Origin: Mycolicibacterium setense
Lineage (GTDB): Bacteria > Actinomycetota > Actinomycetes > Mycobacteriales > Mycobacteriaceae
Direction of reading: 5' to 3'
Assembly (NCBI RefSeq): GCF_000805385.1
Contig: NZ_JTJW01000005.1
Location: 1 to 64,000, forward strand
Length of the DNA: 64,000 nucleotides
Position numbers and translations under genes: made by a program. Numbering within the stretch: the first letter of the stretch is position 1; every line of letters starts with the position of its first letter. Below, piece after piece: positions 11,586 to 21,311 of the stretch. Under the pieces are notes generated by a model. It saw nothing but the letters and a program-made list of their open reading frames with translations, did no database searches and was not told the origin of the DNA.

Positions 11586-11605
11586 GTAGTACCGCCCGTA
11601 GTACC
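11586..11605 (+). promoter_or_regulatory. Direct repeat GTAGTACC x2 upstream of the GlxA-type regulator
   Basis: GTAGTACC occurs at 11586-11593 and again at 11598-11605, 12 bases apart, about 90 bases before the AraC-type regulator gene. AraC-family proteins often bind direct repeats. Assigning this as the autoregulatory site is an inference. Confidence 0.3.
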
Positions 11606-11694
11606 AGGTTTCGAGACCGGCTGTGCCAGCCCATGTCCTGAACTGTGGGGTGCATGGCATAGACGCCATCGGCGAGGTCGCGAACACTGTAGAC

Positions 11695-12771
11695 GTGACG
11701 CGATCGGTGGTGATCCTCGGCTACGCCGGGGTGCAGGGCCTGGACTTGGTGGGGCCCTTCGACGTGTTCTCCACCGCAACGCTGGCCCTGGCCGGTCTGG
11801 GTCGGCCCGACGACGGCTACGCCGTCACCGTGACATCCGTGGACGGCCGGCCCGTCACCACGCTCACCGGGCTGGAATTCGTCGCCGCGCCCTTGCCCGA
11901 CCCCGATGCTCCGATCGACACGATCGTCATCCCCGGCGGGATCGGTACCGACGCCGCCCGGGCCGACCCGGCAGTGATCGATTGGATCAGCACCGCGTCA
12001 CGTGGGGCTCGCCGCGTCGTCAGCGTCTGCACGGGGGCGTTCCTCGCTGCCCAGGCCGGACTGCTCGACGGTTGCCCGGCCACCACCCATTGGTCCTCGG
12101 CCCGCCGGATGGCTGATGAATTCCCTTCGGTCGCAGTCGATCCCGATCCGATCTTCGTCAGAAGTTCCGAGCGGGTGTGGACGGCGGCCGGGGTGACCGC
12201 GGGCATCGATCTGGCGTTGTCACTGGTCGAAGATGACTACGGCACGGATATTGCCCAGACCGTCGCCCGGTACCTGGTGCTCTACCTGCGCCGTCCCGGC
12301 GGGCAGACCCAGTTCGCCGCGCCGGTCTGGATGCCACGGGCCAAACGCGCCCCGATCCGTGCGGTGCAGGAGTCCATCGAGGCCGAACCGGGTGGGGCAC
12401 ACACGATTCCAGATCTGGCGGGACGCGCGGCGATGAGCCCGCGGCATTTCACCCGGGTGTTCACCGAAGAGGTCGGCGAGGCGCCGGGCGCCTACGTCGA
12501 ACGCATCCGCACCGACGCCGCGCGACGCCAGCTCGAGGAATCCGATGACACCGTCACCGCGATCGCGGCCCGCTGCGGGTTCGGCACCGCCGAGACCATG
12601 CGGCGCAATTTCATGCGGCGCCTGGGTATTTCACCGGATCAGTACCGCAAGACGACCGCGCACGCGAGGAGCAGAGACATACCAGCGCACGCGAGGAGCA
12701 GAGACAAACCAGCGCACGCGAGGAGCAGAGACATACCAGCGCGCGCGAGCAACAGAGATTTATCCGCCTGA
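11695..12771 (+). CDS. GlxA-type AraC family regulator with DJ-1/PfpI domain
   Basis: A 358-residue protein. It has an N-terminal DJ-1/PfpI domain (about residues 1-185: SVVILGYAGVQGLDLVGPFDVF, VIPGGIG and VVSVCTGAFLAAQAGLLDG around the nucleophile-elbow Cys) and a C-terminal AraC DNA-binding domain (about 225-320: SPRHFTRVFTEEVG and IAARCGFGTAETMRRNF). The last 35 or so residues are four imperfect copies of a nine-residue unit (AHARSRDIP) coded by a 27-bp tandem repeat. Normal family members end near QYRKT, so this tail is probably an addition. GTG 11695 is chosen because the DJ-1 domain begins there. The gene sits between menC and bpoC, which are adjacent in M. tuberculosis. Confidence 0.86.
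   Translation: MTRSVVILGYAGVQGLDLVGPFDVFSTATLALAGLGRPDDGYAVTVTSVDGRPVTTLTGLEFVAAPLPDPDAPIDTIVIPGGIGTDAARADPAVIDWISTASRGARRVVSVCTGAFLAAQAGLLDGCPATTHWSSARRMADEFPSVAVDPDPIFVRSSERVWTAAGVTAGIDLALSLVEDDYGTDIAQTVARYLVLYLRRPGGQTQFAAPVWMPRAKRAPIRAVQESIEAEPGGAHTIPDLAGRAAMSPRHFTRVFTEEVGEAPGAYVERIRTDAARRQLEESDDTVTAIAARCGFGTAETMRRNFMRRLGISPDQYRKTTAHARSRDIPAHARSRDKPAHARSRDIPARASNRDLSA
12658..12765 (+). repeat. 27-bp tandem repeat, four copies, inside the end of the regulator gene
   Basis: The copies are 12658-12684, 12685-12711, 12712-12738 and a degenerate 12739-12765. Copies 1 and 3 are identical (GCGCACGCGAGGAGCAGAGA followed by CATACCA); copy 2 differs by one base (CAAACCA). Being a multiple of three, it stays in frame and encodes AHARSRDIP, AHARSRDKP, AHARSRDIP and ARASNRDLS. 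It ends just before the stop codon and the next ribosome binding site. Confidence 0.95.
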
Positions 12772-12782
12772 GAGGAACAACC

Positions 12783-13508
12783 ATGCAGATCGCAATCGTT
12801 TTGTACCCCAGCTTCACCGCGCTCGACTTCATCGGGCCCTACGAGGTGCTGCGCAACCTGCCCGACACGGACGTGCGGTTCGTCTGGCACGAGCCGGGCC
12901 CCGTCACCGCCGACTCCGGCGTGCTGCTGGTCGGAGCCACTCACAGTTTCGACGAAACCCCTTCGCCTGATGTGGTGCTGGTGCCCGGCGGCCCGGGCAC
13001 CACCATGGTGGCCCGCGACGAAAAGGTGCTGGAGTGGCTGCGTCAGGTGTATCCGGGGACCACCTGGACGGCATCGGTGTGCTCCGGTTCGGTGGTGTTG
13101 GCCGCGGCGGGCCTGCTCGACGGGAAGCCCGCCACCTCGCATTGGTCGGTGTTGAGTGCGTTGAAGCTGATGGGCGCGACACCGGTGGGGGATCAGCGCA
13201 TCGTGCGCGCCGACCCTGACGGCAAGGTGATCACGGCTGCGGGTGTCTCGGCGGGGATCGACCTGGCGATGTGGTTGGCCGGGCAGATCGGCGGCGAGGC
13301 GAAGGCCAAGGCCATTCAGCTGATGATCGAGTACGACCCGCAGCCACCCTTCGATTCGGGTCACATGTCGAAGGCGAGCGCTGCCACCAAGGCCAGTGCC
13401 ACCGCGCTGCTGGGCAAGGACATGATCAAGCCCGAACCGCTCAAGGCCGGGGTGTTGCTGGCGTGGGATCAGGCGATTCGGAAGGTGCGTGGGCGCCGTA
13501 CCGCGTGA
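12783..13508 (+). CDS. DJ-1/PfpI family protein
   Basis: A 241-residue stand-alone DJ-1/PfpI protein. Features are the N-terminal strand MQIAIVLYPSFTALDFIGPYEVL, VLVPGGPG near residue 65, and the nucleophile Cys in TASVCSGSVVLAAAGLLDG (about residue 100) followed by ATSHW. This layout matches isonitrile hydratase (InhA-like) and related cyclohexyl-isocyanide hydratases, but that activity is only a possibility. The C-terminal 50 residues form a lysine- and alanine-rich extension. GAGAGGAAC precedes ATG 12783, which is 11 bases after the GlxA-type regulator, suggesting a regulator-enzyme pair in one transcript. Confidence 0.85.
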   Translation: MQIAIVLYPSFTALDFIGPYEVLRNLPDTDVRFVWHEPGPVTADSGVLLVGATHSFDETPSPDVVLVPGGPGTTMVARDEKVLEWLRQVYPGTTWTASVCSGSVVLAAAGLLDGKPATSHWSVLSALKLMGATPVGDQRIVRADPDGKVITAAGVSAGIDLAMWLAGQIGGEAKAKAIQLMIEYDPQPPFDSGHMSKASAATKASATALLGKDMIKPEPLKAGVLLAWDQAIRKVRGRRTA

Positions 13509-13545
13509 TCTATTGCACTGACGCCGATCAAGTAGCGTCGGCCAC

Positions 13546-14328
13546 GTGAATCTGGCATACGAAGAGCGAGGCAAGGGTGCCCCGGTGGTGTTCATCGCCG
13601 GGCGCGGCGGTGCAGGCCGCACCTGGCACCTGCATCAGGTGCCTGCGGTGCAGCGGGCGGGTTACCGCGTCATCACCTTCGACAACCGGGGGGTCGGCGC
13701 GACCGAGAACGCCAGTGGGTTCGGCATCGATCAGATGGTGGCCGACACCGCGGAGTTGATCGAGAAGCTCGGCGCTGCGCCGGCACACCTCGTTGGTGTG
13801 TCGATGGGTTCGTACATCGCCCAGGAACTGATGCTGGCCCGCCCCGATCTGGTGCGGTCGGCGGTGTTGATGGCCACTCGCGGCCGTCACGACCGGGCCC
13901 GCGACTTCTTCCGCGACGCCGAGCGCGACTTCGCGGTCTCGGGTGTCCAGTTGCCGCCGAAGTTCGACGCCAAGCTGCGAATGTTGGAGAGTTTCTCGCC
14001 CAAGACGCTCAACGATGACCGTCTGGTGCGTGACTGGAGCGAGATGTTCACCATGTGGCCCACCAAGCAGACGCCGGGTCTGCTGTGCCAGCTCGACGCG
14101 GGCCCGGCCGGCAACCGGTTGCCGGCCTACCAGTCCATCACCGCGCCGGTGTTGGTGATCGGCTTCGCCGACGACGTGGTGCTGCCCGCCCACCTGGGGC
14201 GTGAGGTGGCCGACGCGATCCCCAAGGCGCGCTATCTGGAAATCCCCGACACCGGCCACCTGGGCTTCATCGAGAAGCCCGAGGAAGTCAACGCCGCGCT
14301 GCTCGAGTTCTTGGCGGCTCAGACCTGA
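13546..14328 (+). CDS. bpoC: Alpha/beta hydrolase BpoC-like (menC-menD interval)
   Basis: A 260-residue alpha/beta-hydrolase fold protein matching M. tuberculosis BpoC (Rv0554) in size, sequence pattern and position. It has an oxyanion segment near FIAGRGGAG, the nucleophile elbow GVSMGS (Ser about 86), an acid in VIGFADD, and the His in PDTGHLGFIE. It is named as a peroxidase by homology, but no metal or haem site is evident. Its place between menC and menD makes a MenH-like role (SHCHC synthase) possible; this is inference only. The start is GTG 13546, 37 bases after the DJ-1 gene. Confidence 0.85.
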   Translation: MNLAYEERGKGAPVVFIAGRGGAGRTWHLHQVPAVQRAGYRVITFDNRGVGATENASGFGIDQMVADTAELIEKLGAAPAHLVGVSMGSYIAQELMLARPDLVRSAVLMATRGRHDRARDFFRDAERDFAVSGVQLPPKFDAKLRMLESFSPKTLNDDRLVRDWSEMFTMWPTKQTPGLLCQLDAGPAGNRLPAYQSITAPVLVIGFADDVVLPAHLGREVADAIPKARYLEIPDTGHLGFIEKPEEVNAALLEFLAAQT

Positions 14329-14350
14329 CGAACAAGACGAATAAGGTGGA

Positions 14351-16051
14351 GTGGTGAATCCCTCGACGGCACAGGCGCGCGTAGTCGTCGACGAACTGAT
14401 CCGCGGCGGTGTCCGCGATGTCGTGCTGTGCCCGGGCTCGCGCAACGCCCCGCTGGCGTTCGCGTTGTCCGACGCCGACCGGGCCGGCCGGATTCGTCTG
14501 CATGTCCGTATCGACGAGCGCACGGCCGGTTATCTGGCCATCGGGCTGGCCGTCGGAGGAAGCACCGACGAGCGGTCTCCCGTGTGTATCGCGATGACCT
14601 CGGGCACAGCGGTGGCCAACCTCGGCCCCGCGGTCGTCGAGGCCAACTACGCTCGGGTGCCGCTGATCGTGCTGAGCGCCAACCGGCCCTATGAGATGTT
14701 GGGCACCGGCGCCAACCAGACCTTCGAGCAGTTGGGGTATTTCGGCACCCAGGTGCGGGCCAACATCAGTCTGGGCCTTGCCCCGGATCTGACAGGGAGC
14801 CATCCGGGTGAACTCGACACCGTCAACGCGCAGTGGCGCTCGGCGACCTGCCGGGTGCTGGCGGCGGCCACCGGATCACGCACGGCGAATGCCGGCCCGG
14901 TGCAGTTCGACATCCCGCTGCGCGAGCCGCTGGTGCCTGACAGCGCGCACGGGGATTCGTCGTTCCCCGGCTCCTCGCGTGAGCGCGCGTCGGAAGGCCG
15001 CCCCGACGGCAAGCCCTGGACCTACACCCCGCCGGTGAGTTTCGACCAGCCGCTGGAGATCGATCTCACGCCGGACACCGTGGTGATCGCCGGGCACGGC
15101 GCCGGCGTTCATCCCAATCTGGCGGCGTTGCCGACGGTGGCCGAGCCCACCGCGCCGCTTCCGCAGAACCCGCTGCACCCGCTGGCGTTGCGCCTCGTGC
15201 ATCCCAAGCAGGTGATCATGCTGGGCAGGCCCACCCTGCACCGGCCGGTCTCGGCGCTGCTGGCCGATCCGGCAGTGCCGGTATACGCCCTGACCACCGG
15301 TCCGCGCTGGCCCGACGTCTCGGGCAACTCGATGGCCACCGGCACCCGCGCGGTGACGACCGGGACCCCGGATCCGGCGTGGCTGCGCCGCTGCGCCGGC
15401 CTCAACGAGCACGCGGTGACGGCAGTTCGCGATCAACTCGCCTCGCACCCGATGACCACCGGTCTGCACGTGGCCGCGGTGGTCAACGATGCGCTTCGCG
15501 CAGGGGATCAGCTGGTGCTCGGGGCCTCCAACCCGGTGCGCGACGCGGCCCTGGTGGGTCTGCGTGCCGAGGGCATCAAGGTGCGGTCCAACCGCGGTGT
15601 GGCCGGCATCGACGGCACGGTCTCGACGGCGATCGGCGCTGCGCTGGCGCATGACCGGGCGGGCGACGGGGACGGGCCGCGTCGGACCATCGCGTTGATC
15701 GGGGATCTGACCTTCGTGCACGACAGCTCGGGGCTGTTGATCGGGCCCACCGAGCCGACGCCGCGGAACCTGACGATCGTGGTCTCCAACGACAACGGTG
15801 GCGGCATCTTCGAACTCCTCGAGCAGGGCGATCCGAGATTCTCCGACGTCTCGTCGCGGATCTTCGGCACCCCGCACGATGTCGATGTCGCGGCGTTGTG
15901 CCGGGCCTACCACGTGGACAGCAGGCAGCTGGAAGTCGCCGAGCTTGCCGCGGCGCTCGCCGAACCCTTCGAGGGCATGCGGGTGCTGGAGGTGAAGGCC
16001 GACCGGTCGTCGCTGCGTGCCCTGCACGCGTCGATCAAGGCGGCCCTGTGA
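14351..16051 (+). CDS. menD: SEPHCHC synthase
   Basis: A 566-residue thiamine diphosphate enzyme that joins isochorismate and 2-oxoglutarate in the first committed menaquinone step. The N-terminal PYR domain begins [21 protein letters not shown], followed by [11 protein letters not shown] and [14 protein letters not shown] (catalytic Glu region). The C-terminal ThDP-binding domain has [15 protein letters not shown] and [16 protein letters not shown] (the GD-NN motif). GTG 14351 is assumed; GTG 14354 is the next codon. A GGTGGAG ribosome site is just upstream. The stop overlaps the next gene by four bases. Confidence 0.95.
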   Translation: MVNPSTAQARVVVDELIRGGVRDVVLCPGSRNAPLAFALSDADRAGRIRLHVRIDERTAGYLAIGLAVGGSTDERSPVCIAMTSGTAVANLGPAVVEANYARVPLIVLSANRPYEMLGTGANQTFEQLGYFGTQVRANISLGLAPDLTGSHPGELDTVNAQWRSATCRVLAAATGSRTANAGPVQFDIPLREPLVPDSAHGDSSFPGSSRERASEGRPDGKPWTYTPPVSFDQPLEIDLTPDTVVIAGHGAGVHPNLAALPTVAEPTAPLPQNPLHPLALRLVHPKQVIMLGRPTLHRPVSALLADPAVPVYALTTGPRWPDVSGNSMATGTRAVTTGTPDPAWLRRCAGLNEHAVTAVRDQLASHPMTTGLHVAAVVNDALRAGDQLVLGASNPVRDAALVGLRAEGIKVRSNRGVAGIDGTVSTAIGAALAHDRAGDGDGPRRTIALIGDLTFVHDSSGLLIGPTEPTPRNLTIVVSNDNGGGIFELLEQGDPRFSDVSSRIFGTPHDVDVAALCRAYHVDSRQLEVAELAAALAEPFEGMRVLEVKADRSSLRALHASIKAAL

Positions 16052-16584
16052 GGTTCGCTCAGATCGCGGTGCGGGCGCGGGCGCTGGTGCAGCCGCTGAT
16101 TCCGCACCTGTACGGCGAACCGGGTGAGACGCGGTCCCAGCGGATCATCCGCCGGGTGCGGATCGGTGTGGTGATCGCCGCCTGCCTGGTCACACTGCAG
16201 TCGGTGTTGCTGGTGGTGGGTGCCTGGCGCAACGACCAGCAGATCGAACGCAACATGGGCGTGGCGGCCGCTGAGGTGCTCAGTGCCGGCCCCCGGCGTT
16301 CGACGATCGAATTCGTCACGCCCGATCGCGTGACCTACCGGCCGGAGCTGGGTGTGCTGTATCCGTCCGAACTGGACACCGGGATGCGGATCTACGTCGA
16401 GTACGACAAGAACAACCCGGATCTGGTGCGAGTGCGCGACCGCGATGCGTCGCTGGCGATCATCCCGGCCGGGTCGATCGCCGTGGTGGGCTGGCTGGTC
16501 GCAGCCGCGGCGCTGGCCCTGCTGGCGTTCCTGCAGCGCCGGCTGAGCCGGATCAGCGCCCGGTTGGTCAGCCCAGCGGCGTAG
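16048..16584 (+). CDS. DUF3592-like membrane protein (Rv0556-like)
   Basis: A 178-residue protein with two membrane segments (about residues 36-58 and 148-168) flanking an extracytoplasmic domain that contains [19 protein letters not shown] and [20 protein letters not shown], typical of DUF3592. The function is unknown. The GTG start overlaps the menD stop (GTGA), so the two are translationally coupled, as in M. tuberculosis, where Rv0556 follows menD. It converges with and overlaps by 17 bases the DsbA-like gene on the other strand. Confidence 0.85.
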   Translation: MRFAQIAVRARALVQPLIPHLYGEPGETRSQRIIRRVRIGVVIAACLVTLQSVLLVVGAWRNDQQIERNMGVAAAEVLSAGPRRSTIEFVTPDRVTYRPELGVLYPSELDTGMRIYVEYDKNNPDLVRVRDRDASLAIIPAGSIAVVGWLVAAAALALLAFLQRRLSRISARLVSPAA

Positions 16585-17260
16585 CCAGCAGTTTGGCGAG
16601 CCAGTCAGGGTCGCTGGTGTCGACCACCTGCTCGCCGACGAGGTCGTAGACCGCCGGGGTGGAGACCTCGTACTGGGTTTCGCTGAGCAGTTCGGCGTTG
16701 GCCTCGTTGAGCTGCTCGGAGTCGATGATCGATTCGCCTGCCGCGATCTTGTCGGTCTGCTCGGCGCCGACGCCGCTGTCGGCGGCCATGGCGGCGATTT
16801 CCTCGTCGGTCGGACCCGGCGAGCCCTCGGGTTGCTGATGGCTCCACAGCTCCTCGACGAAGGCCTGGAACGCCATCCCGGTGGTACCCGCGCCCGCCGC
16901 CAGGAACAGGGCATTGGCCACGTTTGCCGAATATTCGGTGACGGACATGTCCAGGAAGGTCAGCGGCCGGTAGGTCACCGCGAGGCGGCCCTGGCCGACG
17001 GCGGCGGCGATTTCCGCGCCGGAGTCGTGTTGCAGGCGCGCACACGCAGGGCACTGCGGCTCGGTGAACAACTCGATCTGCGCTGGCGCATCCGGGTAAC
17101 CGATCTGGACACCCCAGCCGTCCTCGGTGATCTCGCTGCCGGGCTTGTTGCCGTTGGCCTGGGCGGCGCCGTCGACCAGTCGGGTGCAGCCCGCGGTGGA
17201 ACCGGCAACGGACAGGGCCAGCACGGCCAGCATCGCTGCAGCAACGCGGGACAATCGCAT
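16568..17260 (-). CDS. DsbA-like thiol-disulfide lipoprotein
   Basis: A 230-residue protein with a lipoprotein signal (hydrophobic segment residues 7-20, lipobox STAGC with Cys25). A thioredoxin-like domain follows, starting WGVQIGYPDAPAQIELFTEP, with the redox motif Cys70-Pro-Ala-Cys73. A helical insertion (about 130-190) and a conserved cis-Pro in VSTPAVYDL match the DsbA/Thioredoxin_4 family. It probably catalyses disulfide exchange on the outer side of the membrane. It is convergent with the Rv0556-like gene and divergent from mgtA. Confidence 0.88.
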   Translation of the reverse strand: MRLSRVAAAMLAVLALSVAGSTAGCTRLVDGAAQANGNKPGSEITEDGWGVQIGYPDAPAQIELFTEPQCPACARLQHDSGAEIAAAVGQGRLAVTYRPLTFLDMSVTEYSANVANALFLAAGAGTTGMAFQAFVEELWSHQQPEGSPGPTDEEIAAMAADSGVGAEQTDKIAAGESIIDSEQLNEANAELLSETQYEVSTPAVYDLVGEQVVDTSDPDWLAKLLATPLG

Positions 17261-17349
17261 GCGGCAACCCTATCCCCGCGCATCAGCTTTTAGCGTGTCG
17301 TATCCCCGGACGCTACCTCGGCGACAGGTCCCGCTGAGACCATTCACGT

Positions 17350-18477
17350 GTGCGCGTTGCGATCGTTGCAGAGTCCTTCCTCCCGAATGTCAACGGCGTC
17401 ACCAACTCGGTGCTTCGGGTGATCGAGCATCTCCGCCGCACCGGTCACGAGGTACTCGTCATCGCCCCCGATACCCCGCGGGGCCAGCCGCCGGCCGATC
17501 GGGTGCACGACGGTGTGCGTGTGCACCGGGTGCCCTCGCGGATGTTTCCCAAAGTCACCTCGTTGCCGCTCGGCGTACCGCGGCCCCGGATGGTGAACGT
17601 GCTGCGTGGTTTCGACCCCGATGTCGTGCACCTCGCGTCGCCGGCCCTGCTCGGCTGGGGTGGCGTGCACGCCGCCCGTCACCTGGGTGTACCGACGGTG
17701 GCGGTGTTCCAGACCGATGTCGCCGGTTTTGCCGAGAGCTACGGGGTGGGCGTGCTGTCGCGAGCCTCGTGGGCCTGGACGCGGCGCCTGCACAGCAAGG
17801 CCGACCGCACCTTGGCTCCCTCCACGTCGGCGATGGAAAACCTTGAAGCACATCGGATTCCCCGCGTCTTCAAATGGGGGCGCGGCGTCGACATCACCGG
17901 GTTCGCACCGTCGGCCCGTGATGAACAGCTGCGGGCCTCCTGGTCGCCCGACGGTAAGCCGATCGTCGGATTCGTGGGGCGGCTGGCGCCGGAGAAGCAC
18001 GTGGAGCGGCTGGGGGCACTTGCCGGCCGCGACGACGTGCAGCTGGTGGTGGTGGGCGACGGAGTGGACCGCGACAAGCTCGAAAACATTTTGCCCACAG
18101 CCGTTTTCACCGGTGAACTGCACGGTGAGGCGCTGGCTGCGGCCTATGCCAGCATGGACGTGTTCGTCCACCCTGGTGAACATGAGACGTTCTGTCAGGC
18201 CGTGCAAGAGGCGATGGCTTCCGGCCTGCCGGTGATCGCTCCCGACGCGGGCGGGCCAAGGGATCTGGTGGCGCCGTACCGCAGTGGGTTGTTGCTTCCG
18301 GTCGACGAATTCGAGTCGGCGCTGCCCGCATCCGTCGAGCATCTGATCGCCGAGCGGCCGCGCTACTCGCTGGCCGCGCGCCGCAGCGTGCTGGGCCGTA
18401 CCTGGCCGGCCATCTGCGACGAGCTGATCGGGCACTACGAGGCCGTGCAAGGGCTGCGGCAATTGCGGGCCGCCTGA
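17350..18477 (+). CDS. mgtA: GDP-mannose-dependent alpha-mannosyltransferase
   Basis: A 375-residue GT4 glycosyltransferase matching MgtA (Rv0557, formerly PimB), which adds mannose to a glucuronosyl-diacylglycerol lipid. The GT-B fold starts [24 protein letters not shown]. The C-terminal domain contains [17 protein letters not shown] and the EX7E element [13 protein letters not shown] (about residues 278-290), which binds the sugar nucleotide. No membrane segment is present; it works on the cytoplasmic face. The start is GTG 17350. Position before menG is conserved with M. tuberculosis. Confidence 0.9.
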   Translation: MRVAIVAESFLPNVNGVTNSVLRVIEHLRRTGHEVLVIAPDTPRGQPPADRVHDGVRVHRVPSRMFPKVTSLPLGVPRPRMVNVLRGFDPDVVHLASPALLGWGGVHAARHLGVPTVAVFQTDVAGFAESYGVGVLSRASWAWTRRLHSKADRTLAPSTSAMENLEAHRIPRVFKWGRGVDITGFAPSARDEQLRASWSPDGKPIVGFVGRLAPEKHVERLGALAGRDDVQLVVVGDGVDRDKLENILPTAVFTGELHGEALAAAYASMDVFVHPGEHETFCQAVQEAMASGLPVIAPDAGGPRDLVAPYRSGLLLPVDEFESALPASVEHLIAERPRYSLAARRSVLGRTWPAICDELIGHYEAVQGLRQLRAA

Positions 18478-18499
18478 GATCCTTGAACCTCAAGAGGTT

Positions 18500-19336
18500 T
18501 CAGGAGCGGATGAACTCCAGCAGGTCCGGGTTGATGATGTGCGACTGGGTGGTCGGCATACCGTGCGGGAAGCCCGGGTAGATCTTGAGCGACGAGTTCG
18601 GCAGCAGCTTGGCCGACAGCACGCCCGCGTCCTCGTACGGCACGATCTGATCGTCGTCACCGTGCATCACCAGCGACGGCACGGTGATCTTCTTGAGGTC
18701 TTCGGTGAAGTCGGTCTGCGAGAACGCCACGATGCCGTCGTAATGGGCCTTGGCGCCGCCCATCATGCCCTGGCGCCACCAGTTGGCGATGATCGCCTCG
18801 CGGTAGGGCTGCGGAGTGTCGTCCTTGTCCCGGTTGAAGCCGTAGAACGGGCCGGACGGCAGGGCGCGATAGAACACCGAGCGGTTGGCCGCCAACTGGG
18901 CCTGCAGATCGTCGAACACAGATTTCGGCAGACCGCCCGGGTTGGCCTGGGTCTGGACCATCAACGGAGGGACCGAGCTGATCAGGACGGCTTTGGCGGC
19001 CCGGTCCAGGCCGTGCCGTGCCAGGTAGCGGGTCAGCTCACCGCCGCCGGTCGAGTGCCCGATGTGGATGACGTCGTGCAGATCGAGATGGTCGATCACC
19101 GCGGCGAGGTCGTCGGCGTAGTGGTCCATGTCGTGGCCGTCGGCCACCTGTTCCGAACGGCCGTGGCCGCGTCTGTCATGGGCGATGACCCGGTAGCCGT
19201 GCTGCAGGAAATACAGCATCTGGGTGTCCCAGTCGTCGGCGGACAGCGGCCAGCCGTGACTGAACACGATCGGCTGGCCGGCGCCCCAGTCCTTGAAGAA
19301 GATCTCGACGTTGTCGGAGGTCGTGATCGTAGGCAT
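18500..19336 (-). CDS. Alpha/beta hydrolase, non-haem chloroperoxidase-like
   Basis: A 278-residue alpha/beta hydrolase of the cofactor-free haloperoxidase/esterase group. It has an oxyanion HGWPL near residue 24, RRGHGRS, the nucleophile elbow GHSTGG (Ser about 92), an acid in MHGDDDQIVP, and His in FPHGMPTT. These enzymes are usually esterases that can form peracids. An extended frame to 19627 has an arginine-rich, non-conserved N-terminus, so ATG 19336 (MPTITTSDNVEIFFKDWG) is used. It ends 22 bases from the convergent mgtA gene and follows the SDR gene on the same strand. Confidence 0.88.
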   Translation of the reverse strand: MPTITTSDNVEIFFKDWGAGQPIVFSHGWPLSADDWDTQMLYFLQHGYRVIAHDRRGHGRSEQVADGHDMDHYADDLAAVIDHLDLHDVIHIGHSTGGGELTRYLARHGLDRAAKAVLISSVPPLMVQTQANPGGLPKSVFDDLQAQLAANRSVFYRALPSGPFYGFNRDKDDTPQPYREAIIANWWRQGMMGGAKAHYDGIVAFSQTDFTEDLKKITVPSLVMHGDDDQIVPYEDAGVLSAKLLPNSSLKIYPGFPHGMPTTQSHIINPDLLEFIRS

Positions 19337-19391
19337 GAGTCCAACGGTACGCGGATCGGTCTCCGGGCAAACCCGGATCCGGCGGAAGGAC

Positions 19392-20216
19392 TCAGCCCTG
19401 TGCCAGGACCGATACGGGCTGCCACTGTTCCCACGTCGCCAGCCGGCTTTCGTAGTCGGCCTTGGCCAACTGCAACGGCAGCTCGCCGAAAAACACTCGC
19501 AGCGGCGGATTTTCGGCGTCGACGATCCTGAGCACCGCCTGCGCCGAGGCCTTGGGGTCACCGGGTGCGGCGCTGCGCTGTGCCCGGGCGCGCTGTGCGG
19601 CCGCTCGGGCCTCGTCGTAATCCGCAAGCGGGGCAGCGTGTCTGGCCGAGGACCCGGCCCAGTCGGTGGAGAACCCGCCCGGCTCGATCAACGTCACATG
19701 CACCCCGAAGGGTGCCACCTCCTGAGCCAGTGACTGCGAGAACCCTTCCAGCGCCCACTTGGACGCGTGGTACATGCCGACCAACGGGAACGCGGTGATG
19801 CCGCCGATGGAGGACACCTGGATGATGTGTCCGCTGCGCTGGGTCCGCAGGTAGGGCAGGGCGGCCTGGGTGACCCACAGCGCGCCGAAGACATTCGTCT
19901 CGATCTGATCGCGCGCGTCGGCCTCCGACAACTCCTCGATGAACCCGAACTGGCCGTAGCCCGCATTGTTGACGACGACGTCCAGCCGGCCGAAACGATC
20001 GTGGGCTTGCCTGACGGCGGCGAAGTCCGCTTCGCGGTCGGTGACATCCAGCTTGATCGGTAGCAGCGCGTCGCCGTACTTGTCGGCCAGATCGGCCAAG
20101 GTCGCGGTGTCACGCGCGGTGGCGGCCACCTTGTCGCCCCGCTCCAAGGCGGCGAGCGCCCACTCCCGGCCGAAGCCTCGCGATGCACCGGTGATGAACC
20201 ACACTTTTTCGCTCAT
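19392..20216 (-). CDS. Short-chain dehydrogenase/reductase
   Basis: A 274-residue classical SDR. The cofactor motif TGASRGFG is at residues 9-16, NNAGYG is at about 86-91, and catalytic Ser and YxxxK are in VSSIGG and YHASK. The basic residue after the glycine motif and ATARD suggest NADP(H) preference. The substrate is unknown. The usual N-terminus begins [14 protein letters not shown] at 20216; the longer frame runs into the promoter region of menG. It is probably co-transcribed with the hydrolase 55 bases downstream. Confidence 0.88.
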   Translation of the reverse strand: MSEKVWFITGASRGFGREWALAALERGDKVAATARDTATLADLADKYGDALLPIKLDVTDREADFAAVRQAHDRFGRLDVVVNNAGYGQFGFIEELSEADARDQIETNVFGALWVTQAALPYLRTQRSGHIIQVSSIGGITAFPLVGMYHASKWALEGFSQSLAQEVAPFGVHVTLIEPGGFSTDWAGSSARHAAPLADYDEARAAAQRARAQRSAAPGDPKASAQAVLRIVDAENPPLRVFFGELPLQLAKADYESRLATWEQWQPVSVLAQG

Positions 20217-20298
20217 GATCTGGAACAAGTCATGGTGGCGAGCGCCAATTCCCGGTCGCGGAAAGTTCACAGGGATCACTACGGGTAGCGTCGGCGGC

Positions 20299-20991
20299 GT
20301 GAGCCGAGCGAGCCTGGAGAAGAATCCCCACGAAGTGGCATCCATGTTCGATGCCGTGGCGCGGCGCTACGACCTGACCAACACGGTGCTGTCGCTCGGT
20401 CAGGACCGCTTCTGGCGTCGGCAGACCCGTGCCGCACTGGGTATCGGCCCCGGGGACAAGGTGCTGGACCTGGCCGCGGGCACTGCGGTGTCGACGGTCG
20501 AGTTGGCCGCGTCCGGTGCCTGGTGTGTGGCCGCCGACTTCTCGGTCGGCATGCTCGCCGCCGGGGCGTCCCGGCCGGTGCCCAAGGTGGGCGCCGACGC
20601 CACGCGGCTGCCGTTCGCCGACGGGGTGTTCGACGCGGTGACGATCAGCTTCGGGTTGCGGAACGTGGTCGACCATGTGGCGGGCCTGCGGGAGATGGCC
20701 CGGGTGACGCGGCCCGGCGGCCGGTTGGTGGTGTGCGAGTTCTCCACGCCGACCAACCGTGCGTTCGCCACGTTGTACAAGGAGTACCTGATGCAGGCGC
20801 TGCCGCGGATGGCGACTGCGGTGTCGAGCAACCCGGATGCCTATGTGTACCTGGCGGAGTCGATCCGGGCCTGGCCGGATCAGGATGAGCTGGCCAGGCG
20901 CATCGGTGCGGCCGGCTGGTCACAGGTCAAGTGGCGCAACCTGACTGGCGGCATCGTGGCGCTGCACGCGGCGACCAAGCCGCAGGATTAG
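20299..20991 (+). CDS. menG: Demethylmenaquinone methyltransferase
   Basis: A 230-residue class I SAM-dependent methyltransferase of the UbiE/MenG family, catalysing the last ring methylation of menaquinone. The SAM motif [15 protein letters not shown] is near residues 54-68. The family signatures are [20 protein letters not shown] near the N-terminus and [20 protein letters not shown] (about 115-135). The C-terminal [11 protein letters not shown] is typical. GTG 20299 is chosen for the conserved start [13 protein letters not shown]. It matches Rv0558 in size and order after mgtA. It is divergent from the SDR gene across 82 bases. Confidence 0.94.
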   Translation: MSRASLEKNPHEVASMFDAVARRYDLTNTVLSLGQDRFWRRQTRAALGIGPGDKVLDLAAGTAVSTVELAASGAWCVAADFSVGMLAAGASRPVPKVGADATRLPFADGVFDAVTISFGLRNVVDHVAGLREMARVTRPGGRLVVCEFSTPTNRAFATLYKEYLMQALPRMATAVSSNPDAYVYLAESIRAWPDQDELARRIGAAGWSQVKWRNLTGGIVALHAATKPQD

Positions 20992-20996
20992 CCTGG

Positions 20997-21311
20997 TCAG
21001 GTCAACAGGCGCCAAACGGACGAGCCCAAGAAGAACAGCATCATGCCGCCGACCACCACCAGATATACGTAACTCGCGACCGAGGTCTTCTCCACCGCAC
21101 CGCGTCGCAGCGGTACCCGCCGCGTGCCGGTCGCGGTCGTCATGATCATCTGATAGGTACCCGACCATTGCGACGCGGCCCACAGCGCGTGGTCGCGTTC
21201 GGCCCCGGTGGACCGTTGTGCCTGTGTCTCCCACAGTCGGGAGTTACGCAGCGCGACAAGGGCATCCGCTGTCGGATAGGAGCGGTGCTTGCCTCCCGGA
21301 CGCGACATCAT
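20997..21311 (-). CDS. Small membrane protein, unrecognised
   Basis: A 104-residue basic protein (RPGGKHRSYPT) with one C-terminal membrane segment (about residues 82-100, YVYLVVVGGMMLFFLGSSV). I do not recognise a family. The ATG overlaps the stop of the upstream gene (21308-22054) by four bases, so the two are translationally coupled and probably work together. It is convergent with menG, with five bases between the stops. Confidence 0.7.
   Translation of the reverse strand: MMSRPGGKHRSYPTADALVALRNSRLWETQAQRSTGAERDHALWAASQWSGTYQMIMTTATGTRRVPLRRGAVEKTSVASYVYLVVVGGMMLFFLGSSVWRLLT

Noticed and set aside
12658..12765. CRISPR array
   Set aside because: The 27-bp units are directly adjacent with no unique spacers, only four copies exist and no cas genes are present.
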